In this document: positions 52,518 to 60,504 of the stretch, in pieces
Position numbering within the stretch: the stretch's first letter is position 1
Layout: each line of letters begins with the position of its first letter
Source of the DNA: CAYLJV01 sp964510375
GTDB lineage: Archaea > Hadarchaeota > Hadarchaeia > Hadarchaeales > JAGGTB01
DNA length: 60,520 bases
Direction: 5' to 3'
Assembly: GCA_964510375.1 (NCBI GenBank)
Contig: CAZEBR010000004.1
Coordinates: 1-60,520, forward strand
The notes under the pieces: generated by a model
Databases searched by the model: none
Seen by the model: only the letters and a program-made list of their open reading frames with translations
What the model was told of the DNA's origin: nothing
Made by a program: the position numbers and the translations under genes

Positions 52518-53207
52518 CTAAACTCCCTCTCCTCTCCAAAGGAGTAGTTTTACGGGTTCGTAATAATATTCGTACTTTCCTCCGCTTATCGAACGGATTG
52601 CTAGCATGAGCCATTCGTACGGGTCGGTGTTTTCGGATATTGCCGTCTGGGCGATGTTCATGTTTAGATAAACCGTTATATTTTGTCCTTGGGGGCTTTC
52701 TCCCCCCGTCGGGTCGTTCGCTATAATCCCGTTCCAGACGAGGTGCGAGGACTCCGGCTGGTCTCCCCAGCTGGTCAAAACCTCTGCACTAATATCGTAT
52801 CCGGAAGACTGTCCTTCTTCCGTCCCGACTTCTCCTCCGTATTTGTAAATGTGGTCTCCACGGTACTCGAGCCTGTGGCTTATGACGAACTGCCTTACTA
52901 TAGGATGATCGAAATTGAAGTCGGTGTGCCAAGCGTACATATCCGTGATGGTCACACCTCCGTCTTGAGTATTGTCATCTCTTTCTTCGATATCGTCCGT
53001 TATTCCAAAGTGCTCTCTTAAACTTGATACATTTTGATTCAGGTAAAGCGTCGATCCTCCAAATATGAGTCTGCCGTGCTCTGAAAATTTTTTTAATCGG
53101 TTGACTGTGTCGGTGCTGAATGTTATATCGGCGTCCGGGATGAATACGGCATCGTAGAACTCATAAGGGTTCCCCCCTTCATCGCTTTTTATCGTGTTTT
53201 CCCTCAA
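52518..53207 (-). CDS. C-terminal part of a frameshifted pilin-linked protein (GATase-like domain)
   Basis: The 229-aa frame has a flavodoxin/GATase-like segment YDAVFIPDADITFSTDTVNRL followed by GRLIFGGSTLYL, but lacks the first beta-strand such a domain needs. That strand (YLRVLTWVP) is at the end of the preceding frame (53215-53736). Read past the T7/A7 run at 53231-53237 in the other frame, the sequence continues KITEANEDKLRENTIKSDE into this frame. So it is most likely the second half of one protein, split by a one-base indel or a +1 programmed shift. A TTG start at 53207 is possible if separate. Confidence 0.6.
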   Translation of the reverse strand: MRENTIKSDEGGNPYEFYDAVFIPDADITFSTDTVNRLKKFSEHGRLIFGGSTLYLNQNVSSLREHFGITDDIEERDDNTQDGGVTITDMYAWHTDFNFDHPIVRQFVISHRLEYRGDHIYKYGGEVGTEEGQSSGYDISAEVLTSWGDQPESSHLVWNGIIANDPTGGESPQGQNITVYLNMNIAQTAISENTDPYEWLMLAIRSISGGKYEYYYEPVKLLLWRGEGV

Positions 53208-53214
53208 TTTATCC

Positions 53215-53736
53215 TCATTCGCTTCGGTTATTTTTTTCGATCTGCCAGTTTTGTCTCATCGTCGCGATATTGTCCACGAATTTCTGTTCCCTGTTTTCGG
53301 GAACCCATGTCAGGACGCGCAAATAATTTTCTTCTGGCGGAACCGAAGAGAGCTGTTCTGAAACGATGTTTTCTTTTAGGTTCTCCGTTATTTCTTTCCA
53401 TTCGTCGCTTTCGGTTGGATAAACGACCAATCGGTTACCCACCGAGAGTTTGAACTGTATTCCTTCCGAGAGCATCTCGTTGAGGTTATCCCTCAAAATC
53501 TGTTCGGCCTTTTCGAGATTGGATTCTTCTATCTCCCTCAGTGCGTTTTCCAGCGTTCCGCTTAGTGACAGGACCCTGAGGGTGTCGTTCGCCTGTCTTT
53601 CCAATTTCATCGAACTGAATTGGCTTTGGGTGTAGGGGTTACCGATTTGGGCCACTCCGGCTATTACTATGGCAACTACTATCAGTCCGAGAGTTGCATC
53701 TAGGCTGAAAATAAAACCCTTTTCGTTCATTTCCAT
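53215..53736 (-). CDS. Minor pilin-like protein, N-terminal part of a frameshifted gene
   Basis: The 173-aa frame begins MEMNEKGFIFSLDATLGLIVVAIVI. This is a pilin-like leader (charged, then Gly, with Asp in the +7 region) and helix, followed by a helical stalk and the strand LRVLTWVP. It ends soon after an A7 run (plus-strand T7 at 53231-53237) with NRSE. Deleting one A joins it in frame to the 52518-53207 coding region (QIEKITEANEDKL). The combined protein would be about 400 residues, with a membrane-anchored stalk and an external GATase-like domain. Confidence 0.6.
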   Translation of the reverse strand: MEMNEKGFIFSLDATLGLIVVAIVIAGVAQIGNPYTQSQFSSMKLERQANDTLRVLSLSGTLENALREIEESNLEKAEQILRDNLNEMLSEGIQFKLSVGNRLVVYPTESDEWKEITENLKENIVSEQLSSVPPEENYLRVLTWVPENREQKFVDNIATMRQNWQIEKNNRSE

Positions 53737-53743
53737 TCCCTCG

Positions 53744-54694
53744 TCACCTCCACACCGATACCTTGATCGTGTAATTGGTCTCGTGTATCCGGGAGGATAT
53801 TATATTTGAATCGAAGTCGGAAGGAATAGCGACGAGGTAGACCTTTAGTGATTTTGGATTTCCCGTGAATTTCACGCTGATGTAATTGGTTTCACCGGGT
53901 TTAATGGCATTATCCACGCCGGGATCGTCTTCGAGGCCGTTGGCGTCCTCTGGCCTGAGTTCGTAACCGTCATCCGATACCTCGTTGGGGCCTATATTAT
54001 AATCAAAATTCCCCTCAGTCACGGGTCTGTTAACATTGATTTTTATGGGGTTGGCCCCGTTTATCTCGTCTATTTGTTCTAGATAGATGTACCAATCGTA
54101 AATCTCAAGCTCTCCGGGGTGGACGAAAAACTTCAAGTTTTCTATTTCCAGTCCGGCTCCCCGTATGATGGGAGGAGTTTCCGCTCGGTCCTCGACTAGG
54201 TTTCCATAGATATACCTTTCTACCGAGACCACTTCGAGGGAGTTTTCCTTACCGGAGAGACTCTCTTCACTCCATCCGGGCCAGATTCTCCAGAGGATAG
54301 AGTTTTTTCTCCTGATCTCGATCTCGAATTTTTTCGTGCCGAATGATTCTTTTATATTTTCGTCTATCGGCTCGGTTTTAATCTCGTTAGCAAGTTTCAG
54401 GAGCTTATCGGGGTCCATTTTGTTCGGGATTGGTTCGTCCTCGTTTCTCACGGTTGCAAGTCCGGGAGTCTCGAGCTTGTCCGGGTTTTCTTCCCAGTTT
54501 TTCGGGATTCCAGGGCTCCTGACGAGGAGGTCGGCTATATCGTTCGCCCTTCTCTCGAGGGAGTATCTCGAAACGTACTCGCTCGCCTGTTTGTTTGCTA
54601 TGCTGATGGCCTGTCCCGAAGACACGACTATTAGCATTCCTATAATTATGGCCAGGAGCATGTCGAAAGTAAATACTTGTCCTCGTTCCTTCAT
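53744..54694 (-). CDS. Minor pilin-like protein
   Basis: The 316-aa protein begins MKERGQVFTFDMLLAIIIGML. RGQ with an acidic residue five places on (Asp) and then a 20-residue hydrophobic helix is the class III-like processing and assembly signal. A helical stalk (YSLERRANDIADLLV) and a large beta-rich outer domain with many Asn/Asp residues follow. Family not recognised. It overlaps the next upstream gene by 4 bases. Confidence 0.7.
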   Translation of the reverse strand: MKERGQVFTFDMLLAIIIGMLIVVSSGQAISIANKQASEYVSRYSLERRANDIADLLVRSPGIPKNWEENPDKLETPGLATVRNEDEPIPNKMDPDKLLKLANEIKTEPIDENIKESFGTKKFEIEIRRKNSILWRIWPGWSEESLSGKENSLEVVSVERYIYGNLVEDRAETPPIIRGAGLEIENLKFFVHPGELEIYDWYIYLEQIDEINGANPIKINVNRPVTEGNFDYNIGPNEVSDDGYELRPEDANGLEDDPGVDNAIKPGETNYISVKFTGNPKSLKVYLVAIPSDFDSNIISSRIHETNYTIKVSVWR

Positions 54695-55089
54695 TTTTTA
54701 ACCCTCTCGGCTTCGACGGTTACGGTAAAATTATGATGACTCGTGCTGACGGGATTTGGATCTTTTGGAAAGTCACCCTTAAAGGCTTGATAAACGTATT
54801 TGAGCGAGTCCGTCCGAATATTTTCCTCTATGGAAGCTTCCGACAGTTCTCCGCCCCAGAAATTTATTTTGATGTTTATCTCGTCGTCCGTCAGATCTAC
54901 CTCGGAAATTGTTATTTCGACATCGTGTTTCATTTCCAGATTGTTAATCGCATTTTCGGCCCCGGTCTTTGCGGCGGAAGCGGCGTTAACGGGATTACCG
55001 CTTTGTTGTCCCTGTATGACAAATCCGCTTGCAATCAAAAGTACAGCGGCTAAAATAAATATTGCTTCTATACTTGCTTGGCCTTTCAT
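54691..55089 (-). CDS. Minor pilin with class III-like signal
   Basis: The 132-aa protein starts MKGQASIEAIFILAAVLLI, a near-consensus class III signal (GQ, then Glu at +5, then a hydrophobic helix). The outer part includes an ENAINNLEMKHD helix and two beta-rich segments. It overlaps its neighbours by 4 bases on each side. Size and layout are those of Epd-type minor pilins. Confidence 0.78.
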   Translation of the reverse strand: MKGQASIEAIFILAAVLLIASGFVIQGQQSGNPVNAASAAKTGAENAINNLEMKHDVEITISEVDLTDDEINIKINFWGGELSEASIEENIRTDSLKYVYQAFKGDFPKDPNPVSTSHHNFTVTVEAERVKK

Positions 55090-55523
55090 AGGTTTTTCAC
55101 CCTTATTTTTGAATTTTCCCAGAAAATTTGGATTTTTTCGGAAAAATTCAGGTCCGATATTTCCACCTCATCTGGAACGCTCCAAGAACTGGCTATTTTC
55201 GGCCCTCCTTCGGTCTCGCCGGAGTTTATTGTGACTTCACGTGAGGAGGACTCAAAGCAAATTGAATATTTGCTCCTGACTATATTTTCGGGCAGGTCAA
55301 TCCTCAATATCAGCGGGTCGCCGGTAGAATAGACGGTGTTTATGGCCCCGGCCAGTTTTTCTCCGATCATCTTTCCCTCTAGGTTTTTCCGGGTTTCTGT
55401 TGCCATTTCGGATCTCCCCTGGTAGATATTGACGAAAGTCCCTATTACGAGGAGCAGTAATATCATTGCGAATAATGCGTCTACGGAGAAAAAACCATTT
55501 TCTTTTTGTTTCAGACTTTTCAT
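55086..55523 (-). CDS. Minor pilin-like protein with GFFSVDALFA leader
   Basis: The 145-aa protein has a 10-residue basic leader, then GFFSVDALFAMILLLLVIGTFV. Gly takes the place of GQ and Asp the place of Glu at +5. A helical stalk and a beta-rich outer part follow. The pattern matches three siblings in the same operon. Family not recognised. Confidence 0.68.
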   Translation of the reverse strand: MKSLKQKENGFFSVDALFAMILLLLVIGTFVNIYQGRSEMATETRKNLEGKMIGEKLAGAINTVYSTGDPLILRIDLPENIVRSKYSICFESSSREVTINSGETEGGPKIASSWSVPDEVEISDLNFSEKIQIFWENSKIRVKNL

Positions 55524-55525
55524 TT

Positions 55526-55975
55526 TTATCCTCCCGGATTTAGGCTTATAAATACTCTATTTTCGGATTTCGACAGGTAATCCTCGTTTTTCTTTTCTAC
55601 TATTACAGTGTAGTAGCGGGGGTTTAGACTGATCTTACCGGAGTTGAATCCGTAATCGAGTTCACTTTTTATTTCGACCGTTTCTCCCTCCGTGTGTAAG
55701 GTAATGCTTAGCTCCGGTGGATCGGACGTAATCTCCAAATCCCATCTTTTAGAAATTGAAATCCCGATTGAATCTGCGGAATTATCCCCGCTGCCGCTCA
55801 CACAGTTAATTGCTTTGGCGATCCTGTCGCAAGCGCTCCTTGCACCTCCCGTCGCCGTGATTTTTTCTGCGGTGCTCTGTGCGGGATTTATCATGTAGGG
55901 GACCGTGAAGGTCGTCAGAATTATTAGAAAGACGGCGACCATGAAAAGAAATTCAAAAGAAGACTGTCCTTTCAT
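55526..55975 (-). CDS. Minor pilin with class III-like signal (GQSSFEF)
   Basis: The 149-aa protein begins MKGQSSFEFLFMVAVFLII, with Glu at +5 after GQ and a hydrophobic helix. The outer region has two cysteines (SACDRIAKAINCVSG, about residues 48-58) that could form a disulfide, and a beta-rich end. It lies 2 bases downstream of the first gene of the operon. Confidence 0.75.
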   Translation of the reverse strand: MKGQSSFEFLFMVAVFLIILTTFTVPYMINPAQSTAEKITATGGARSACDRIAKAINCVSGSGDNSADSIGISISKRWDLEITSDPPELSITLHTEGETVEIKSELDYGFNSGKISLNPRYYTVIVEKKNEDYLSKSENRVFISLNPGG

Positions 55976-55977
55976 TT

Positions 55978-56463
55978 TTATTTCACCGCTTTTATTTTAT
56001 CTGAAATGGATATTACGAACTCTCTTCCTGAACTTTCTCTGTTTTCCATCGATCTAAACAGGGTTTCATGATAGCTTCTATTTTCCCTAATCTCGATTTT
56101 GTTTAAGTCGATTCGGTCCGTCCAGTGGCCGGGTAGCAAAGTATCGACTTGGACTTCTTCAACTTTGTCCAAATCGAGCCTCAAGCTTACCACGAGCTCG
56201 TTGTCCACGGATTTTTCTTCAATTCCGGTGACTTCCTCTGGGAGCCAATATTTTGCCGGCTGGCTGGTACCGACACCTCCGGAGTAGACCGAATTTATCC
56301 CGTGGGCCAGAGCGTTGGCTGCTTCTCTCGCTTCCATAGTTGCGGTAGTTTGCCCTGCAGTACCTCTTGCTCTGTTGTAAAGGGGGATCGAAACGGTGGC
56401 CAATGCGGTTAAAAATAATGCCAGAACGACTACAAACTCTATGGTAAATTGACCTTTTTTCAA
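55978..56463 (-). CDS. Minor pilin with class III-like signal (GQFTIEF), first gene of the operon
   Basis: The 161-aa protein starts MKKGQFTIEFVVVLALFL, the closest of the set to the GQxxxE class III pattern. The stalk contains EAREAANALAHGINSVY, similar to the corresponding helix of the next gene (AHGINSVYS/AKAINCVSG), so they are paralogues. TTG start with GAGGT 7 bases upstream. A 62-base gap separates it from the EPSPS-like gene upstream on the same strand, so one transcript may carry both. Confidence 0.78.
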   Translation of the reverse strand: MKKGQFTIEFVVVLALFLTALATVSIPLYNRARGTAGQTTATMEAREAANALAHGINSVYSGGVGTSQPAKYWLPEEVTGIEEKSVDNELVVSLRLDLDKVEEVQVDTLLPGHWTDRIDLNKIEIRENRSYHETLFRSMENRESSGREFVISISDKIKAVK

Positions 56464-56525
56464 TAGATGACCTCGTATTACTAATTGTGTGGTTTGGGTC
56501 TTCTATAATTAGTCCTTTTAACACT

Positions 56526-57803
56526 CTATGAGCTGTAACCTATTTCGCCACCTAGGTCCCTGAACGTCGAGACGAACTTGGGATAGGATTCCCTCAGGGT
56601 TTCCGCTCGATTTTTCACTATCGTTTTGCCTCCGGAGACCAATCCCGCGACGCCCAAAGCCGCCACTACTGCGTCGTCCTTGTGCCCGTTGACTTTTGCT
56701 CCCTCGAGTTTGACGGGTCCCTCCACGACGAGACCATCGTCTTTTTCCTCTATTTCGGCGCCCATCCTTCCCAACCCTTCGACCATAGCGCTAATGCGGT
56801 CGGTCTTCATGTTTCTAGCTCTTTCCGCACCCACAATTCGGGTTTTTCCCTGCGCCCTACACGCCAGAACGGCTGCAAAAGGAAGCAGTTCCGGATATTT
56901 CTTCAAACTATATTCCTTGCCCGTAAGGTTCTGAGAGGGAAGTATTTCCATCGAATCACTGTCTATCTCTTTTTTAATTCCCAAGTCTTCTAGGAAAGAA
57001 AGAAACTCCTCGACTTTGACCGATTCGTTTACCTTCGTGATTTTTATCTCGGACTTTGTCAGGATCGCCGCCGAAACGAAAGGTACGACGGAAAAAATAT
57101 CCAGCGGAGGTTTCACCTCTAATGTTTCGTACTCGCCTGGAGAGACGATCAGGGAGTCTTCTTCCATGGAAACGTCTATACCGCTTTCCTTCAGGATTTT
57201 GACCGCCATGTCCGTTCTCGGGTTTTTAAATTCTGGCTGTAGTTTGAGTTCGACTTTTTCCTCGGGATAGGGGGACAACAATAGGAACGCAGGAATGAAA
57301 CGAGGGTCGGTATCCTTTTCCAGCTCCTTCTTACCTCCGGATATATCGCTTTCGAATATTACGAGCGGGGGAGTATCGTCGGATTTCGTCGAATGTGCGT
57401 CCACACCCAATTTGTTGAGAGCCTTGAGAAGGGAGGGGACCGGCCGGGATCTAACCTGTTTCTTCCCGGTGACGACCATTATTCTCGAAGCGAGGGCCGA
57501 GAGGGCAGTCAACAAGCTAAGGCTCATGATGGATTTTTTTGCATCCACGACCTGGCCCGACGGTTCGGGTTTGAGACCGGTTCCCCAGACGGACCACTTT
57601 TTCTTGCTTCTCTTGCTGGTGGCTCCCATCGTTTCTAGGGCTTTTACAAGCTCCCGGGTGTCATCTACCAACAGCGGAGAGTTTATCACGTTTTTTCCAT
57701 CGGTCAAAAGAGAGACTGCACTTGCGTATTGCGTATAGAACTTTGAGGGACCCGGTGTTATATTGCCGGTAATTTCTCCCGATTTTTCCACTATTAAATC
57801 CAT
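56526..57803 (-). CDS. Degenerate EPSP synthase-like protein
   Basis: The 425-aa protein follows the EPSP synthase fold from end to end, but the active site is gone. PSKSxTHR is PSKFYTQY (19-26), the NSGTTIR loop is DAKKSIM, SSQF is DPRF, PGDFSS is PLDIFS, RYKE-DR is RNMKTDR, and DHRM is HKDDAV. The functional aroA is at 26.9 kb. So this is a paralogue that cannot be expected to make EPSP and may have a new ligand or structural role. Its start is 4 bases from the stop of the ThiI-like gene and it precedes the minor-pilin operon. Confidence 0.85.
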   Translation of the reverse strand: MDLIVEKSGEITGNITPGPSKFYTQYASAVSLLTDGKNVINSPLLVDDTRELVKALETMGATSKRSKKKWSVWGTGLKPEPSGQVVDAKKSIMSLSLLTALSALASRIMVVTGKKQVRSRPVPSLLKALNKLGVDAHSTKSDDTPPLVIFESDISGGKKELEKDTDPRFIPAFLLLSPYPEEKVELKLQPEFKNPRTDMAVKILKESGIDVSMEEDSLIVSPGEYETLEVKPPLDIFSVVPFVSAAILTKSEIKITKVNESVKVEEFLSFLEDLGIKKEIDSDSMEILPSQNLTGKEYSLKKYPELLPFAAVLACRAQGKTRIVGAERARNMKTDRISAMVEGLGRMGAEIEEKDDGLVVEGPVKLEGAKVNGHKDDAVVAALGVAGLVSGGKTIVKNRAETLRESYPKFVSTFRDLGGEIGYSS

Positions 57804-57807
57804 ATTT

Positions 57808-58947
57808 TCATGCCTCTAGTTCGTGAAGGGTATAGTCTTCAAAAGCCGATTTAATTAATCTTTCTTTGGAAATATTCCTCTCGGCTTTTCTGATTTCGGA
57901 AATATTTACTTTTTTGCTTTTGGGCGATTGGAATGGACAGGGTTCAGGAGGATTAAAATCCTCGCCGGAAATATTTATTCGCTCTTTCGCTGCTTTCACT
58001 TCCTTGTCGCCCAATCCGGATAGCGGGTAAAGTACCGGATAGTTGATCTCCTCTTCTACGTGACGTATGTATTCAAGGGAATACGAACTCAAATCTTCCA
58101 TTGATGCTTCGGAAACAATTGCGTTTCCCCCGATTCTTTTTGCGGTAATCTCGCCCAGGCGGAAGTATATTCGTTGGCATAGGATCCATCTCAGTTTTTC
58201 CGAGGCCTCCGATATCTCTTCTTTTATGGATTTAAAAGGAATAGAGAAAAGCTTCATTTTTGGGTGGAACTTCAATAATTTCCTCGCGAATTCCAGTGCC
58301 AAGTCCAGTTTCTTCCCTCCGTTTTTCAAGTTCGGAAAAATTAGGTGAGGATTTGTTCCTCTTTTAAGGATTAAGTATGTACTTAAGAGACTTTTTATAC
58401 TGCCGGTGTACAGTGAGACCACTTTTCCTTGGGTGTTAACTGGCAGTCCACCTATACCGGGCTTTTTTTCGGTGAATAGGTAAGCGTTATTTTCTCGAAC
58501 TTCGATGAATATTTCTCTGTCCGGATCGTTCAGGTCTACCCTGATTTTTGGAAACTTATCCGCGATTTTTGCCCCGACTATTTCTCCGACGTCCTGGCTG
58601 GTGAATTCATGGTTCCCCGTCCTTCTCGCCCTGACAGCGAAGCTAACATCCCCTCCGAAATATTTTTCAAATATTTCTAAGGCCGTTCTCGAAATATTAT
58701 CCATCGAAGCTTCGGTTTTGTGAGCGGGACTCGTAGAAACGACGCCCGGGATATTGGAGACGATTTCTGATACTTTTTCCGGTTTCGAGGTATCGATGAA
58801 TATTCTGCCCCGGACCGTTTCTATCTTGTGCGGGATTTTGTCCAGGACGGATTTTATGTTGCTTATGAGAGCGTCCTCAAATTCTCTTCTAACCGGTTTA
58901 CTTTTGAGGGCTATCTCTCCGTAGCGGACGAGAACGATATGATTCAT
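57808..58947 (-). CDS. Degenerate ThiI-like protein (THUMP + PP-loop fold)
   Basis: The 379-aa protein has the ThiI N-terminus (HIVLVRYGEIALKSK), a THUMP domain (about 60-160) and the ThiI linker GIGGLPVNTQGKVVSL. The PP-loop, normally SGGIDSP, is TGSIKSL (181-187): the Asp that activates the ATP phosphate is Lys and the second Gly is Ser. The downstream GESLGQVASQTL motif is SEASMEDLSSYSL. The adenylation step of tRNA 4-thiouridine synthesis is thus unlikely. No rhodanese domain is attached. RNA binding by THUMP may be kept. It forms a two-gene unit with the degenerate EPSPS-like gene. Confidence 0.85.
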   Translation of the reverse strand: MNHIVLVRYGEIALKSKPVRREFEDALISNIKSVLDKIPHKIETVRGRIFIDTSKPEKVSEIVSNIPGVVSTSPAHKTEASMDNISRTALEIFEKYFGGDVSFAVRARRTGNHEFTSQDVGEIVGAKIADKFPKIRVDLNDPDREIFIEVRENNAYLFTEKKPGIGGLPVNTQGKVVSLYTGSIKSLLSTYLILKRGTNPHLIFPNLKNGGKKLDLALEFARKLLKFHPKMKLFSIPFKSIKEEISEASEKLRWILCQRIYFRLGEITAKRIGGNAIVSEASMEDLSSYSLEYIRHVEEEINYPVLYPLSGLGDKEVKAAKERINISGEDFNPPEPCPFQSPKSKKVNISEIRKAERNISKERLIKSAFEDYTLHELEA

Positions 58948-59054
58948 TTTAACCGTGTTGAACCTTTGGCGACCTCGGTTAAAATTAATGTGTCTATTTA
59001 AAAGAAGATAAGGGACCCCTATAGTTGGGTGTAGGGTTTAACTGAGTTAAATTT

Positions 59055-59588
59055 CTATTCTATAACTTCGGTTATTCTATCCGCAGCTTTCTGTATGTCC
59101 TCTTCGCTTTTTGCTCCAGCGCACACTCCTTTACCTGATACAAACAGCAGAATCACAGCCTTGGGTTCGTCCAGCCTGAATACTAAGCCCGGGAAGACTT
59201 CCGGTTCGTATTCGGTGTTTCTGAAGTTTCTGGCGATTAGTTCTAGATCGAATTCTCTTCCGAAGTCAAAGGATGCTACCATATTCTGTACCTTGACTTC
59301 TGGCTCGCTGTTAATCTCCACTTCGGATTCCCGGAGCCTTTCTGTGAGTTTAGCTATAGCATTTTCAGCGTCTTCCATGCTCTTTGCACCTACGCAGTTC
59401 ATTTTTCCCGAAGCAAAAATCAGAAAAGACGCAGTAGGATCTATCGATTTATAAGCAATTCCGGGAAAGACTTCGGGGTCGTACCGGGCGCCTTCCAGAA
59501 TACTGGCGAGTTTCTCTAAATCGAATTCGGTGTCTTTGTAAGTTACGGAGAGGACGATATTTTGTATTTCATATTTTACATCTACCAT
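59055..59588 (-). CDS. tbp: TATA-binding protein
   Basis: The 177-aa protein is the duplicated saddle of archaeal TBP. The first repeat (about 6-85) has IQNIVLSV, YDPEVFPGIAYK, FLIFASGKMNCVGAKS. The second (about 96-175) has VQNMVASFDFGREFDL, YEPEVFPGLVFRL, ILLFVSGKGVCAGAKS. It binds the TATA box and recruits TFB and RNA polymerase. The DNA-intercalating Phe positions (VFPG) are kept. ATG 59588 is chosen over 59609 because GGAGGT lies 6 bases upstream. The second repeat is closer to consensus than the first. Confidence 0.97.
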   Translation of the reverse strand: MVDVKYEIQNIVLSVTYKDTEFDLEKLASILEGARYDPEVFPGIAYKSIDPTASFLIFASGKMNCVGAKSMEDAENAIAKLTERLRESEVEINSEPEVKVQNMVASFDFGREFDLELIARNFRNTEYEPEVFPGLVFRLDEPKAVILLFVSGKGVCAGAKSEEDIQKAADRITEVIE

Positions 59589-59722
59589 AATCGTACCTCC
59601 TTGGTCCACTTATAGTATTTAAAGGACGTATTTAAAAGTGTAGTTTTTTGATACTTGGAGGAAGATAAATCTAACTATTTTTTCATCATGAAAGGAATTG
59701 ACAAACTAAAAGCTCAAAAAAT

Positions 59723-60259
59723 CTATCCTAGCTCTTTTCTATATCCATTGGCCAAGTCGGAGTAGCTTTCTGCTCTCTTGCGGATCTCTTCTATCTCGCT
59801 TTCTTCCAGATCTCTAAGAGTTCGAGCCGGAATTCCGACAACTATCGTTTCCGAGGATACTTCCGTGTTTTCCAATACTACCGTTCCGGCCCCGACAAAG
59901 GCTCTATCATTTACCTTGGCCACATCGAGAATAGTAGAATTTCCCCCGATCCAGCATTCGTTCCCTATCTCTGCTCCGTGAATCAGTGCGGAGTGCCCCA
60001 CGACGGTGTAGTCTCCGATTTCTACGGGTTGATGGTGCACCTCTTCCCCCTCGTAAATATCGGCCGGATGGAGAACGGCGTTGTCGACGATGCAGGTGTT
60101 TTTTCCTATCTCAATTTCCGCCAAATCTCCTCGTACCACGGCACCGGGCCATACGCTGGAGTTGGGACCGATCTTGACGCGTCCTATAACGTTGGCCGAT
60201 GGATGCACAAACGCCGATTCGTGTATTTGGGGCTCCACCCCTTCGAAACTGCTTATCAT
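59723..60259 (-). CDS. Gamma-class carbonic anhydrase-like hexapeptide protein
   Basis: The 178-aa left-handed beta-helix protein has many [LIV]-G-x hexapeptide repeats (VIGRVKIGPNSSVW, AEIGNECWIGGNSTIL). The three zinc-binding histidines of the gamma-CA/YrdA family are present: one in AVLHPAD and two in VGHSALIHG. An extra loop with YEGEEVHHQ follows the first His. VRGDLAEIEIG matches the Arg-Gly-Asp segment of the family. The reaction is not certain, since many members lack proven CA activity. The PRC-barrel gene ends 14 bases upstream. Confidence 0.87.
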   Translation of the reverse strand: MISSFEGVEPQIHESAFVHPSANVIGRVKIGPNSSVWPGAVVRGDLAEIEIGKNTCIVDNAVLHPADIYEGEEVHHQPVEIGDYTVVGHSALIHGAEIGNECWIGGNSTILDVAKVNDRAFVGAGTVVLENTEVSSETIVVGIPARTLRDLEESEIEEIRKRAESYSDLANGYRKELG

Positions 60260-60273
60260 TTTCGGGACTCCAG

Positions 60274-60504
60274 TTATTCTTCTTCAGGAACTTTCCCTTC
60301 TGACCTTCCACTGCGAACGAGGATTATGTCCCCAATTGCCATGACGCTCTCGTAAGGGATGGTAGTAACTTTACCCTCTCTCTTTCCGAAACCGAGGCCG
60401 AGAATGTCTCCCTCGTCGAGGTCTAGGACTACGTCCTGGACTTCTCCGACGTAATTGCCCTTGTCGCTGTAGATTGGCATGTCATAATATTCAGAAACTC
60501 TCAT
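60274..60504 (-). CDS. PRC-barrel domain protein
   Basis: This 76-aa protein is a single PRC-barrel: MPIYSDKGNYVGEVQDVVLDLDEGDILGL, then IPYESVMAIGDIILVR, the family core (about residues 9-66). Stand-alone archaeal PRC-barrels are small; some members of the family act in RNA or membrane-associated complexes, but this one's role is unknown. SD AGGAGGTGG lies just before its ATG at the window end. It is likely in one transcript with the hexapeptide protein. Confidence 0.88.
   Translation of the reverse strand: MRVSEYYDMPIYSDKGNYVGEVQDVVLDLDEGDILGLGFGKREGKVTTIPYESVMAIGDIILVRSGRSEGKVPEEE

Noticed and set aside
57808..58947. Ordinary ThiI tRNA sulfurtransferase
   Set aside because: The PP-loop and the second conserved ThiI motif are both lost, so normal activity should not be assumed.
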